From Sisyra terminalis (lineage: Eukaryota > Arthropoda > Insecta > Neuroptera > Sisyridae), in the NCBI GenBank assembly GCA_958496175.1, contig OY292277.1, forward strand, positions 23,702,282-23,766,281: a DNA stretch of 64,000 nt, written 5' to 3'. Of this stretch, positions 41,005 to 53,700 are shown one piece after another. The notes under the pieces are model-generated. The model was given only the letters and a program-made list of their open reading frames with translations, was not told the DNA's origin and did no database searches. Each line of letters opens with the position of its first letter. The first letter of the stretch is position 1. Made by a program: the position numbers and the translations under genes.

Positions 41005-41475
41005 ACTTAAATAATGTATGTATAATTGTATAAAATATATTGTGGTCTAATTAGTGTAATTCAAATTACAAAACTAAATTATAATTAATCCTACTGGTAA
41101 TCGAGTGGTCTAGGTGACCGCTCCAAAACTAGTAGGTAGTGAGTTCGATCCTCGTATCGTGCAAATTTTCAATATTTTTCGATAACGGATTTAATAAACC
41201 CTAGAGTCACTAAAAGGCCTTAATAGTAATAAAGTGACGGTAAATAACAATTAAAAAAAATTATTATCGTAGTCACTACTCATCACATAACAGTTACGAA
41301 GCAATACAATACTAGTTGATGCCTATTGAGGAAGCTTCCTTGGCAATTGAAATACGTATCTGAGTAACACGTCAAAAATGCAATTTGTTTAGTTTTTGTT
41401 CAAATTTAACACTGTCGTTTATTTTTGTAAATTATATTACATAAATCAGACCACACTCTATTTTATATGTTATTT
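41005..41475 (+). repeat. Fold-back repeat family A, copy 3, interrupted by a SINE
   Basis: The family A flank (AAAATATATTGTGGTCTAAT) runs to about 41088 and resumes at about 41262 after a SINE. The distal part keeps TTGAGGAAGC, TTGGCAATTGAAATACGTAT and CTGAGTAACACGTC. The SINE is therefore the younger insertion. Confidence 0.55.
41089..41260 (+). mobile_element. tRNA-derived SINE copy 5, nested in family A
   Basis: CCTACTGGTAATCGAGTGGT head, the B-box-like GAGTTCGATCCTCGTATCG, and the tail AAAGTGACGGTAAATAACAA. The flanks AAATTATAAT and AAATTATTAT are an approximate target duplication. Confidence 0.8.
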
Positions 41476-42279
41476 ACACAGTATCTTAGAAAGTTTTATT
41501 ATACAAATACAAAACTATTAATTCAATATACTCCGTTTTTTAAATTTTGTTAAAAAATTATTCAACTTCTTTAAAGTGTACAGAATGATACAAAATTCAG
41601 TGTACATAGTTATAAGTCTTACAATTCTTTCAGTCCAAAAACACTACACTATACTATACTTCTAAAAACAACAGCCGATTTGCTTTTTAGAATTAAAAGT
41701 GTATGTTTTTATTCCAATTCTTAAACGTAAATTTTTGAAATTTAAAAGCAGACTTATTTTATTTTCGTTATTATTTTAAAAAAAATAATCGTAATTTTCA
41801 CTTTTTATTACACTGTCTAGTTTTAAATGAACATTGTTAGGATACAAAAATAGAATTACCTAAACGAAATTGACATTAAAAAGATATAGTATTAGATTCA
41901 CTAAAAAATCACTGCACAAATCAATAAAAATTTGCAAATTATATATTTTATTTTATAAATCAACAAATTTTTTATTTTTCACACAAATATTTTTTGCTTT
42001 AATTATAATATTTTAACACAGAAAAACCATTGTTAAATAGCTGAAGTTCTATGTCACCAAGACAGGTTGTAAAATGAGTCGACTGCTCTCCGAAGCCATA
42101 TATTTTTTTTTTTTTGAAATCAATCTATAAAAAGATATTCAATCAATTGGTAAAACCCGATTTCAAAAATAAATGAGAAGATTCTCAATTAGTGAATTTT
42201 TCTCAATTTTTTCATATTTTTTAGTCGAAGATTTGTTTAATTAATTGTAGGACGTATCTTTTTAGTTAATAATCTATAT

Positions 42280-42350
42280 CAGCGGGTCTGAACCTTTTCT
42301 TTATCGCGTACCACCATATAAAAATCACAGGAACTATAGCACTACCAGCA
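42280..42350 (+). mobile_element. hAT-type left end, partial
   Basis: CAGCGGGTCTGAACCTTTTC followed by a CGCGTACCACC block resembles the CAG-GGTTCT-AACC ends of many hAT elements. No matching right end was found. Confidence 0.4.
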
Positions 42351-42604
42351 CTTGAAGAAAATGTTTTATTTTTATTCATATAATGTATAAAAATACGTTC
42401 TTAAAATTTAAAATAAACTATATTTAAAAGTTTATAGCAAAAAAAAAACGTAAAAGCAGTTGAAAATAAAATATTTAATACGATCCTTTTACATCATTTT
42501 ACAGGTATAATTTTTTCTATTTCTCGTTCTGTGTCAGGTAATTTTAATTTTACATATGGCTCAGTTTTTAATTTTCTTCTGTATTTATTCTTTAGATATA
42601 ACCA

Positions 42605-42775
42605 GACCAGTCAGAAAAAAGTACCATTTCAAGTATCTAAGTTACTTTAAAGTATCTAAGATACTGTATCTTAGTTCCTTTATTTTTTGGTAAAAAGTAA
42701 CAGTATCTTATATACTTTTTAAAAAGAATTGTATCTTGTAACTTTAAAAGGACCTTAAATATCGAAAAGTAAATT
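42605..42775 (-). repeat. Partial inverted copy of the AGTATCT hAT MITE
   Basis: AAAGTATCTAAGATACTGTA and AAGTAACAGTATCTTATATA correspond in reverse to the right half of the 35244-35739 element. Confidence 0.55.
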
Positions 42776-42779
42776 CCTC

Positions 42780-44070
42780 TAAAATGAACTCCTCTTAATG
42801 AGCTTTCAAATTGAGCTTTTAAGAAGGCGTCAGTGGCTACACAGACAAATTAGTGTGAGGAAGAGTGTTGAGAAGGATTGTTGCTATTCCTTCATTTTTG
42901 AAAATTAATATGCTGTATTATTATGCCAGGTTTACTTTACACGCAAATTTTTCGCCACAAAAATTGGAAAATCTACTATGGTGTAGAAGTCATTACATAC
43001 GAGATCCCCAAAATTGAATTAACTATTGTGCTCCATGATTTTTAATTTCAATAAATAAAATTAAATAATACAATTAACAATTATAGACTAAATTTTCTCA
43101 AAATAATAGACTTTTATTTTTCCTCTACATGAGCTTTTTGGAGTTAAGAGCTAAGCTTTTTTCTGATCCCAACACTAATCAATTTATGACTTCGGATGGG
43201 TACTGGTTAAAAGTATGAAAAAAGGAGGTGTTGTCAAAAAAAGCATTCTAAATATTCAAAAAACTTATTCGAAGTCGTTTCAAAGTAATTAATGGCATTT
43301 TAAATGTAATGATTCCAAAATGCCTTTTTTAATAGGGAATGGTTTAGTATTATTTTCTAGTACCTCAAAGATTTTCCTTTATTGAAATTACAAATCATGT
43401 GGTAAACTTTTTTATAGATATTTGTTGATTTCAAATGGAATGACTCATAAATATAAGGATTAATAGAAAAATCGAGATATAAGTTTAAACACCTCCCCCC
43501 TAACTTCTTTCAGCATCCTAGTTCTTCTCAATTCTTTATCTTTTTCGTCTACAAACTACTGAAGTATTTATTAATCTCAGCAATAATAAATTGCAGAAAC
43601 TCAAATATAGGTAAGAGTAATTATTTATTAATAACGCTTGAATGAAGGACTTAATGAAACTTTAAAAGTATTAAAAATGGATAAGACTAGAAATGTTAAC
43701 CTTATGCTTCCGTTTACAATCAATATTCTTCCACCTATTGTCAGATTTCAATAATACACATTGTACATTATAAATACACTTCTATTCTTACCGAATATTT
43801 TAAATTCCATATTTCCAGAAATCACATCAATTGTAATTGTGGCTTTGCATATACTGGCTCGTACCAGCAACTTCATCCGAGTGACAATCGAAATTGTCGA
43901 TAATTATTTATTAATTGATGAAAAAAATAACCATATAAGATTAAAACCAAAAAAAAAGAAGTCTCAAATATTTTTTTTTGCGCCAAAGTATAGGTTCTCT
44001 CTTAAATCTTGAGTATTTTAATATTATGTTATTACAGTACACACTCATAAAACCAAATAAGATTAAGTTG
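42780..44070. other. Gene-free AT-rich interval
   Basis: No coding region or defined repeat seen. A short ORF at 43,761-44,012 has no recognisable feature. Confidence 0.35.
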
Positions 44071-44074
44071 ACCC

Positions 44075-44410
44075 ATCATATAGCAGTTATGAAGCATTCC
44101 AATACTACTTGATGACCACTGAGGAGGATTGCTTGGTAATCAAAATACGTATCAGGAGCAATACGTGAAAAGTACATTCTGTTTAAGCTTTTGTTCAAAT
44201 TTATGTTTGTAGTTTTTATAAATTATATTACATACATTAGACCACAATATGTTACGGTCTTAATAGTAGGTAAACGTATGTATGTATGTAGACAAAGACA
44301 GAGAACAAATATTGTAAACACATACGTGTGAGTGAAATTCAATCATTGTCTTAAATTTGAACTAACTGATTATTGTTATGGTTTCAACTATCCGAAATTG
44401 GCCAATTATC
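44075..44410 (+). repeat. Fold-back repeat family A, copy 4, with flanking module
   Basis: CTGAGGAGGATTGCTTGG then ATCAAAATACGTATCAGGAG form the decayed core. It is followed by the module AAACGTATGTATGTATG, GACAAAGACAGAGAACAAA and CATACGTGTGAGTGAA. The order shows that both parts belong to one larger element. Confidence 0.55.
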
Positions 44411-44562
44411 AGTATTGGATTGTGAATATTTCACGGAAAGTTATTTGTCAGTTGTATCAATGTTAGGCTGTGAATCTTTCACGGAAAGTTACTAGTTTAT
44501 TTATTGTTCAAACCTCTCACACGCATAATTCAAGAGAAATATTAAAATAAAAAAAAATTGGA

Positions 44563-44720
44563 ACACTGGTCTAAATGACCGCCTTAAAACTGGTAAGTGT
44601 TGGGTTCGAACCTCGTATCAAGCAAATTTCCGATATTTCTTGATATAAGGATTCTTATGAACCCTAAAGTCGCTGAAAACTTAAGTAGCAATAAGACGAC
44701 GGTAAATAACAATAAAAAAA
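44563..44720 (+). mobile_element. tRNA-derived SINE copy 6, 5'-truncated
   Basis: Lacks the A-box head; begins near ACTGGTCTAAATGACCGCC. It keeps the B box GGGTTCGAACCTCGTATC and the tail GACGGTAAATAACAATAAA. Confidence 0.8.
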
Positions 44721-46155
44721 TGGTAAACTATGTACCCTATTACTATTTTTTTGAAACATTATTTTTTCTACTTTTAATGTTCATTTAGTTACTTGTAACC
44801 AGATTTCATAAAATTTTAAAATAACTTCGCATAAGAGGTCATTACTTTAATTGTTAACTTTTTAAAAAGGACTTAATGAAAAATAACTAATGAAGGTATG
44901 ACTGTTTTTATTTTTCCTAGGTGTAAGTTCTACTTTTCCTGAATCCTAATGAAGAAAATTTAAAAAAAAATCTACAGTTATAACGTTGAATTTTTCTCTT
45001 GTAAACAGACGATACTTTAATTAAAGTAATATTTTGTTCAGCTTTTCTTTCTAATTTAAATTAAAACAAATTCTATTTACCATTCAAAGTCTTTAATTAA
45101 GATTTTCTGGACCAGTTAGGTAAATTAAATATGTCTATGCTTCAAAATTTACCTTCCATTTAATTCTAGTTTTGCCTCTTTAGATTTCAACTTAAATCCG
45201 AAGTGCACAACTAAATACATTGCTACAACAGCTTTCTACGGTTTATCGTCTCTATGATTTGCGCATACAAATACGCATACGTATGTATGTACGAATAGAT
45301 ATTAATAGTCAGATAGTCAATCATAGTTAAAATATCGTTACATTATATTTTCGGAAATACTTACAGTAGAAAAATGTAAAAAGGCAATGTTTTTTTAATA
45401 ACTTTGATTATGCTATAAAAACCACTAAACTGTCATTATATTGAAAACTGCACAACTACTTTTGAAACAAAACCTATTTACACAATTTCTTCAAGTTTCG
45501 GTTATATTCTCTTTTTTTTTCTCAATTTTCCGATGATTATTTCTTTCAAATCCTATCAATTCAACAAAATCAATCAAACAAAAAAATCAATAGCGCAAAT
45601 AAAGAAGATAATTGAACCCCCTCCCATATTTGAGTTATTTTATTGGAATGAATCCTATTATTTTGTCGTTTTCGAAATAACAAAATTACTTTGACTTTGA
45701 ACTAAAAAACTTCAGGATAACAAAGGAGAGATTATCTACTTATCTCATAATGGTAGAATGATTGGTGAGTTTTTCTTTCAACAGCAGATTTAATATATAA
45801 TATTTTGATTTAATATGCACTGCAGCATGAATTTATTATGATGGAAATGGATGTTAGGTATATCATACTTTTTTTGTCGTCGCTTTTCATCCAGATTTAA
45901 TGGGAAAATAGATAATAGACACACAGCACTGGGACTTTTCAATGAAATTGAGAAAAATTATGAGCTATGACCTAGTTTCTATGATTTAACAATTTACATA
46001 TTGAATACCCTATCTGATTCAGGATTATAGTTTTAAATAAATATCTTATTTAAAAAAAATAAAAAGAGATCTTTAAAAAGAAATTTTAGATATGGTTCCT
46101 AATACCAATTTTAACCATAACTTTAAGTTACCATTGTTTTTAGACTGTATTACAG
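44721..46155. other. Gene-free AT-rich interval
   Basis: No coding region, RNA gene or defined repeat that I can support. Confidence 0.35.
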
Positions 46156-46159
46156 GTAT

Positions 46160-46945
46160 CTTTCCTTTAACACAGTAGATAGGTCCCTAGAAAATGCCGT
46201 GTTGTGTGAAACCGTGTTATATGAGACCTAAAGTTAGTTCAAATATTGGAGTTACGTTCCGAAAAGTTTATTTAAAGCTTTTACACCAGCTGCTACTTTC
46301 TTTAAAACATCTATAATTTTTTAGTCGCTAGTTCTTATGTTGTCATTGTAAATTTCTCAGTATTGGCTTAAGTAGTTTTACAGATGCCTTTTAAATTTAC
46401 GGATTTTTTCAGCAGAAGCTTGAATTTGTAAGTTTTAAATTATTAACTGCACTATCTTCATTCGTGCTAGTGTTCTCGGAATCTACTTGATCTACAGCTT
46501 CGAATACCTTTCCACCAAATTTGCTTCACCAATGTTTTCTTCTATTAACAAATCTTGAACTAGCCATCTGGTGGCCGAGTGATCTAGGTGGCCCCTCCAA
46601 AACTGGTAGATGTTGAGTTCAAATCTCGTATCTAGTAAATTTTTGATATTTCTTGATATACCGATTTTTATGAACTCTAGAGTCGTTAAAGATCTTCGTA
46701 GTTATAAAGCGACGGTAAGTAACAATAAAAAATCTTGAACTTTCTCAATAGCCATAACCACAAAACCTTTACCTCCGAATTATTTAGCAATTTCTGGTGT
46801 TGTACAAAATTTTCTGTGACTTTCTTATCGTGTTAAAGCAGAACCGTGTTACCGAATGTCGTGTTGTAGGAGGATTTCCGCAATTTATAAAAAGACTGTG
46901 CTGTGAGAGGGTATTGAATAAATGGACCTGTATTCAATAAATTAT
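46160..46945 (-). mobile_element. Degenerate pogo/Tigger-like transposon relic, split by a SINE
   Basis: Flanking phrases such as GGTCCCTAGAAAATGCCG and GAAACCGTGTTATATGAGAC, and on the other side GTCGTGTTGTAGGAGGATTT, resemble the termini of Tigger-like elements. The minus strand carries short stretches such as QDLLIEENIG and ASAEKIRKFK broken by stops. Assignment is by general resemblance only. Confidence 0.35.
46561..46730 (+). mobile_element. tRNA-derived SINE copy 7 with exact 10-bp target duplication
   Basis: A 170-bp body from TAGCCATCTGGTGGCCGAGT to the tail AACAATAAAA. AATCTTGAAC is duplicated exactly at 46551-46560 and 46731-46740. A clean reference for the family's borders. Confidence 0.92.
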
Positions 46946-47124
46946 TCAACAAACCACAAAGGTAATAAAAATCTACATCATAATTTTACTAAGATTAAAT
47001 ATAAATTCAATGATTACGCGATTTGCAAGTAATTACGGAATTTACCGTGTAGGTAAATCCAATACTTCAATAAAGATGTATAGATGTAGCTACAAATATA
47101 TATTAAAGAAAAATCATTTTTCTC

Positions 47125-47212
47125 AATTAACGGATTCTTATAACTCAAATTCTTGCTAAGGACCACAGTAGTTATAAACGATAAAAGCGATAGTTTAAAA
47201 CAAATAAAAAAC
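47125..47212 (+). mobile_element. tRNA-derived SINE copy 8, tail fragment
   Basis: Only the 3' half remains: CGGATTCTTATAACTCAAAT, GGACCACAGTAGTTATAAAC, then a decayed GCGATAGTTTAAAACAA. Confidence 0.6.
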
Positions 47213-48410
47213 AAGCTAACTGTAGACTAACAATTGATTCCTTTCTTTTGGAACTTAAATGGAATTCTGATTAATTTTAAACTGGTTCACGGTGGCAGCT
47301 TTCTTGCAAGTACGATCAAGAAAATATTTTCTATTTTCTATCGATTTTTATTAAAAATTCTAAATATTTTTGATCAACGTAAAAATAAATCGCTCGCCTT
47401 GCAATTAGTTCAATTTTAGATTAATCTTTCGAATATAAGTCAAAATTGCGAAATGAATAACCATTGTTTCCTAGTGTAATTGAATGAATATTGGTTCTAC
47501 TAAATTCTAGTTTTCATGTCAATAAATATTAGCTTTAATGTTTATTAGTTTAGTGCTCTAGAGTAAGTTTAAGTTAAAATAAACACTAGCCCAAGTTTTA
47601 GTTTAGCAAGTAAATAAATTCTGCTAAAGTTTCCAATCCTAAACGAACCCTCGTAGCAGTAAAAACGTTATAATATTCATTTTTAATTGGGCAAATATAC
47701 CTACATAAAATCATATTTGAATAAATTTTATATATTTTTAATGGAGAAAAAACATAGGTACAAACTTAATTAATTTCTTTCTAAAAATATCTCATACTCA
47801 AACATGTAACCATTATTATATTTATAAATTCATATTCATATTCATATTATATATTCATATTTATTCAATACTGTCATCATTATTTTATTTTTAAGTGTAA
47901 GTGAATAAAAATAATTTTGTCGAATATATTTTTTATATTTCAAGAAAAAAATGATAATAAAAAACCGTGATTCTGTTTATACATAAATCAATACCAACAG
48001 AGTAAAGAAACACATTCGGAAAACTAATAGTTTTTTATTAGAAGCATAAAGTTTGATATGTGTCGCTTTTGTACAATATTTGAGCAATAAAAGCCTATGG
48101 CTCATTTTGTTTGATTATTCCTCTAATTCCTTTTCGATTTATTTTATAAAGTTCTCTTATTTTATAAGTTATTAGTTGACGAAAATTATAAACAAAAGTT
48201 TATATTTAGAGTACCATACTGGTACTTTAAGGTTTAAATTATACACTTGAAAGTGCAAGTATTTGAGTTTGAATGTGCTTAAATGTGTGCTTAAAGGAGA
48301 AGAAAATCCGTTTTCCTTAAACGGTTTTTTAAGTTATTAAATATACTACAATTATATTATTTAGTTATTATTACCATCAACAAAACAAACGTGTAAATAT
48401 GTCAGTTTAA

Positions 48411-48487
48411 CCTTTACTTGTAGTTGAATCGTTAAGGTGGCCTCTCAAAAACTAGTGAGTGCTGGGTTCGATCCTCGTATCGAGCAA
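48411..48487 (+). mobile_element. tRNA-derived SINE copy 9, head fragment
   Basis: Only the tRNA-like head is present: GTAGTTGAATCGTTAAGGTG through GGGTTCGATCCTCGTATCGA. Copy 10 lies 145 bases away in the opposite direction. Confidence 0.7.
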
Positions 48488-48632
48488 ATAGATACAAAGG
48501 AGTATACATTTGCTATCTACTGTAGTCTAATTTAAAAATTACAACTATTTTTTTAGAATTTTTTGTCTCATTCCTCTAATGTCATGTAATTTCTTCACTC
48601 TTTCCTTCTTCATATTCACCAATTTTATTTCT

Positions 48633-48790
48633 GTTATTTACCGTCGCTTTATAACTACAAAGGTCATTAGCAACTCAAGGATTTATAAAAATCCGTAATT
48701 GAGAAATATTGAAAATTTGCTCAATACGAGAATCGAACTCGACACATACGAGTTTTGGAGCGGTCACCTATACCATTCAGCCACCAGTAG
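48633..48790 (-). mobile_element. tRNA-derived SINE copy 10, full length
   Basis: Inverted: GTTATTTACCGTCGCTTTAT at the left, GAGAATCGAACTCGACACAT in the B-box region, and CATTCAGCCACCAGTAG at the right. Confidence 0.8.
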
Positions 48791-50560
48791 ATATAACGTC
48801 ATATTCGTAACTCATACCTATCTCTTAAAGTTTCGTATCTGCCAGTAACTACTTGAAGAATTGTAATGATTTTACTGGATAAAATAATTAATTTGTATTA
48901 CTTATTACGTGCCAGAAAATGTGCGTTGATTAAAGAAAATAGCTTAAAATATTTGTTTTCTAATTATAAAACAAAAGTATTACTGATTAAAAGTAAAGCA
49001 GTATTAAATTATAATGCGGTATAAAATAGTCGCATAGAATTTGAAATTTAATTTTCAAATGAAAGAAAGTAGGACTTATTTTTGTTTTTTGACTAACTTC
49101 AATTCCTTTTTTCTTTAAATAACTTACTTAAATAATTTCCTTCCATTGACAAATTATTGTAAGAACTATTAAGTTTAAAATTGGAAAAAATGTGCCACAA
49201 AAGATTAACAAGTTTCAGTGGGTTGTTCCTTTAAAAGTTTAAAAATGTTTTCCTCTCTACATATTGTTTCGACTTCCTCGTAAATTCACTTGGAAACTGG
49301 TAGTGCAGAGGTAATTTTTTAAAATAAATTTGGTTCATCTGTAGCCACTAAACTTTCAACTTAGAAAATTGTTTTTCATGAAGAAAACAAATAGCTTGGT
49401 TTCAGTTTAGAAAATACATATAACAAATGTGTATGTGTCATGATAAATTATCCTGATAAAATTCCCAGAAGAATGTGATGATAAACCAACGATAATTAAT
49501 TATCCCGGGAAATTCATTTTCATTTTCAATTTGACAAAACATACCGACATAGTAGTACTGAATAGGATTTGCTTAACAAATTTTATTTGTTCAATATACC
49601 TACGTCCTTCTAGGGAAAGAGCCTTTGTTATTTTTAGTTCTTTTTAAAAAATCTTTAATAGCCTCGAGAAAAATGAGAAAATTCATATAAATATATTTTT
49701 TGAAATAAGATTTTCCCCCATATTAGACTTTTTAATTTTTAAATTGCTTGGATATTATTCGTTCGCCAATATAATTTTCTGTAAAAAAATCTATTACTTT
49801 TGTTCTTTGAATCATTTCTTTTGTTACATAAAATTTGAATAATTTTTTTAATTTTTACAGCAGTGAAATGTCTGATTTATTTTTAATATTTTTATTTCAG
49901 AAAATAGAAAGATAGTCTAATTTATTTTGTATGTTTCATATAGGTTTGGTTCCGAATACTAATGAAAATATATAAAAAAATTACCATAATAGTTTTAACT
50001 TTATTTTATGTAATATATTAGATTGTAAGATTTTGTTTTTCAAACAAAAATTAGAGATCTTTAAAATTATTATAATTGGGGTGAAAACAACTCAGTGGGT
50101 GAAAAACAATCATCATTATAATCAAGGCTGACTAATAATATGGGTACATCATTTGAATGCTTCATTTATTCGTAATTTTCCAAGTCGAATGTAATTCTAA
50201 TAGTTAGTATCTGCTGTGTGTACCAACTACTTACTCGGTATCAAAACAACTTGCCGGGTCTGAGCATGATACTATTTAACTTCTATATATTAATAAAAAA
50301 TAGTTAAATAAGATTAAATACCACGATGTAGTACTTTGGAAGAACTAAATATTTGATGTAACCACACATAAACTTCCTTATATACACAATATTTTTAGTT
50401 ATCAATTTACATCTTTTACAATTAGTAGATACTAATATTTTCCTGAACCATGTTTTTTAGGCTTTTGGTTTCAATCACAAGAACGGATCAATTATGGAGT
50501 CCTAATACAATTTTAATTCTTTTTGTAAATGAAAATGGGGTTACTGTTAAAGAATTATAA
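48791..50560. other. Gene-free AT-rich interval
   Basis: No coding region or defined repeat that I can support. Confidence 0.35.
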
Positions 50561-50569
50561 ATCAATATA

Positions 50570-50765
50570 GTAATAAGTAAATGTTGGTATATACCCATGT
50601 CGGCAAAGACAGAGAACTAAGAATGTATTTAAACAAATACGTGTGAGTGAAAACTAAATGTTATTAATTAACTTTTTAAATTTGATCTAACTAATTGTTG
50701 TCATTTGTTTCAACTGTTATTTTGATTCCTATCAATTGCCAATTCTTGCTTTTTGTCAATTGTGT
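50570..50765 (+). repeat. Family A flanking module, isolated copy
   Basis: GTCGGCAAAGACAGAGAAC, ACAAATACGTGTGAGTGAAA and TGTTGTCATTTGTTTCAACT match the module next to the cores at 29.6 and 44.2 kb. The fold-back core is absent here. Confidence 0.5.
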
Positions 50766-53700
50766 ACATGTTAGCTTTAAATATTTCACGAGTGGCTACT
50801 AGTTATTATTAATCAAAATGATCAATTCTTGTCACTAAAAAAATTAATATAATGTGAAAATTATTGTATACAAAATTTTATCCATAAAATTTTCAAATCA
50901 TATCACTTTGTTTACTTTTATCCTCAAGAGTACTATACAGATTTATTACTAAACAAATTTCATTGACAAAATTGATACATTAAATGATAACCATTTTTTA
51001 TTGTAGCTTTAAAGTAAATAGAAAGAAGTGCTAATTCTATTTATTATTTATACCATTGCATTTTTGAAGGGAATTACTTTTGAAGTGAAAACTTCTTTAG
51101 CGTCGTTGTTATTTGAAACTTGATGAAACGAAAATGCGACAGTAAAAAAAGACAAACACATAAACCTACAGGATTTAACGTACAAGAGAATAAGATAGAA
51201 AACATTATATAATGTTTCCACGGTTTTTACTGTGCTTTTTATAATGGGTTGAGCACTGTACAGTAAACAAAAATCAGCACTAGAAGAATGATAAATTAAC
51301 CCCAGACAGGTATTTGGATTATTTTTGGAGAGCATGTTGGCCCAAAAAAAAATACGTTCATTCTTCAAATTTTAGCTCCCCATCTTTATGAATTTGTGCA
51401 TAAACCGAAAAAAAAAAACATAAAATATTCTTTCCCAAAAATAGCTGAACCGATTTGAATGAAATTTGAATACATTGTAAAGAATATAAAGGTTATTTTT
51501 GGATTTTTCTTTTATTTGTTTTGCCTTTTTAATCTTATCATAAATAAGAATGATAGGTAATCTAACACTTGGATACAACGAACCCTTCTTTTTTGGGTTA
51601 ACATACTCTCCAGAAATGATACAAGAATCCAAAAATGATCCGATTTACCATTCTTATCGTTCTGTGGTCCATTAAGAATAAGTTACATTTTAAGTTTGTA
51701 TAAATTGTTTCCTCTTATCGGATTACAAAGATTACATAAATAAGAATTATTATTTAATTGCGTTACCCTTAATCGTTTAATGTTCCTGTTGTTGTGAAAA
51801 AAGCAAAACAACAGACAATTGCAAAATTTCAATTTGTTCATTAGTATCAAAATATATGAACATATATGGCTAGATTAAAATTCATTCTTTTAGATTATTT
51901 CTTCAGCAAATATAAAAGGTAATAGTTGAAATAGAAATAATTTGAAAGCAAAACATGCTTACTAATATAGTTAACGTTAATTTGTAGTTAGGAACGAACA
52001 TAAAACGTGGTTCTATAATATTTTAACATCATACAACCCCAAGAACTGGTTTACGTGTCGCAAATTTATGTTATCCCTTATATTATTTCACGTGACATCA
52101 AATCCAGGAAAATTCAAAGTTCACAAGACTTAATGCAGGTACACATACAACATCATTCCATGCAACTAATTGCATTTTAGTATTAATTTTAGTTGCTCTA
52201 AGTACTTACATGTAACACAAGTTAACACACTTCATTATATTTTATGACAACAATGTAAATTCGGTCAATTCTATCCGTAGTAAAACATTAAAACCAAAAC
52301 AGAATTGTATTTAATTATAAAATTAAATTCAAATAGTTCAAAAACCTATTTATTTTGCTATCAAATATGATAGCAAATATAAAGTCAATGATATTGAAAA
52401 TGTGAATATTCACAAAAGTTGAGTTATCATCTGTTTTATTTTCATTATATTTTTTTCGTTTATTATGTTGTTTATAATTAAAAATTATATTATCATATTC
52501 ATTAATAAATAAATATTTTATTAAATTAATATAAATACTAGTTTAAAAATGTAATTAAAGAATTTTTTATGCGTTATATAGTATAATATACTTATACTTA
52601 TATGCATTTTTCTATCCAGGTGATCCAGGTAATGGCATAAACATTTTACAGTACTTCTCATGTCATTTTTCTTTTAGGTATAGGTAAAAATTATAAGTAT
52701 AAGTATCGATTTTATATATTTTTATAATATTCCATAGCATATAGTGAAAAGTGCCAGTTTAGCAATTTATATAATTACTTATTTTTTATCATTAATAAGA
52801 GAGTTCGTATGAACCTTGAGAACGTGGACAGAGATGACTTATAACTTTAAAAAAAATCTGAAATTATACACAGATTTAGTTGTAAATTTAAACAATGGCT
52901 AATTTTTAACCTAATTCAATAGTTTCAATTCCCAAAATATTTCTGTAAATTATTTTGTAGATGAACATTGTTCATTTAACGATTTATTATTAACTTTTTG
53001 ATTAATATTAAACTCCATATTGCTAAAGGAATTATACAGTTTATTTGTTATCTTATTATAATCTAATAAAGTTTTCAACAGTTTTTGAGGTCTAAAACCA
53101 CTATTCTGAACATTTCCAATAGGTATATTGTACGATTTGAGTCTACAGTCTAGATTCAGGGTTGTTCTTAAGGTGCCTCTAGGTGCCCTGAGTTTTGCAT
53201 TTGGTCCCGATGCATTTGGTACCTTTTTGTATTTAAATATAATTAAAAAAGCTTATTTTTAATTTTATTCCATATTTATTATTGCAGTAATAGAAAATTA
53301 CAAGCATGTGATAATTATTATTACAAAAAAAATAAAAAATATAGTTATTCAAAATAAGATAAGTGGCGCGCGCAGCACTTTAGGAACCCGGCGCCATAGG
53401 TGTAATCAGTCGTAATTCCTAAAACTGACCTTGTCTAGACTAAATAATGTACAGTGATTAAGTGGGGCGACAGAGGTAATGGTCATTTAAAGATAAGTTT
53501 TTTTTCCAAAAATGTATTTGAAAAAGTGTTTTCCAAAGGAAAACGTAAAATTATTACAAACTAAGCTTTGAATTTGAAAATTGAAAATTTTTATATTTTT
53601 CACGTTTTTGTCGGTATATTGAATAATATGTACTAGTTGTTTGAAAACTTGGGGAAAATTTTAGTCCCATTTGCAATGTTAAAATTTGTACAGGAACTTT

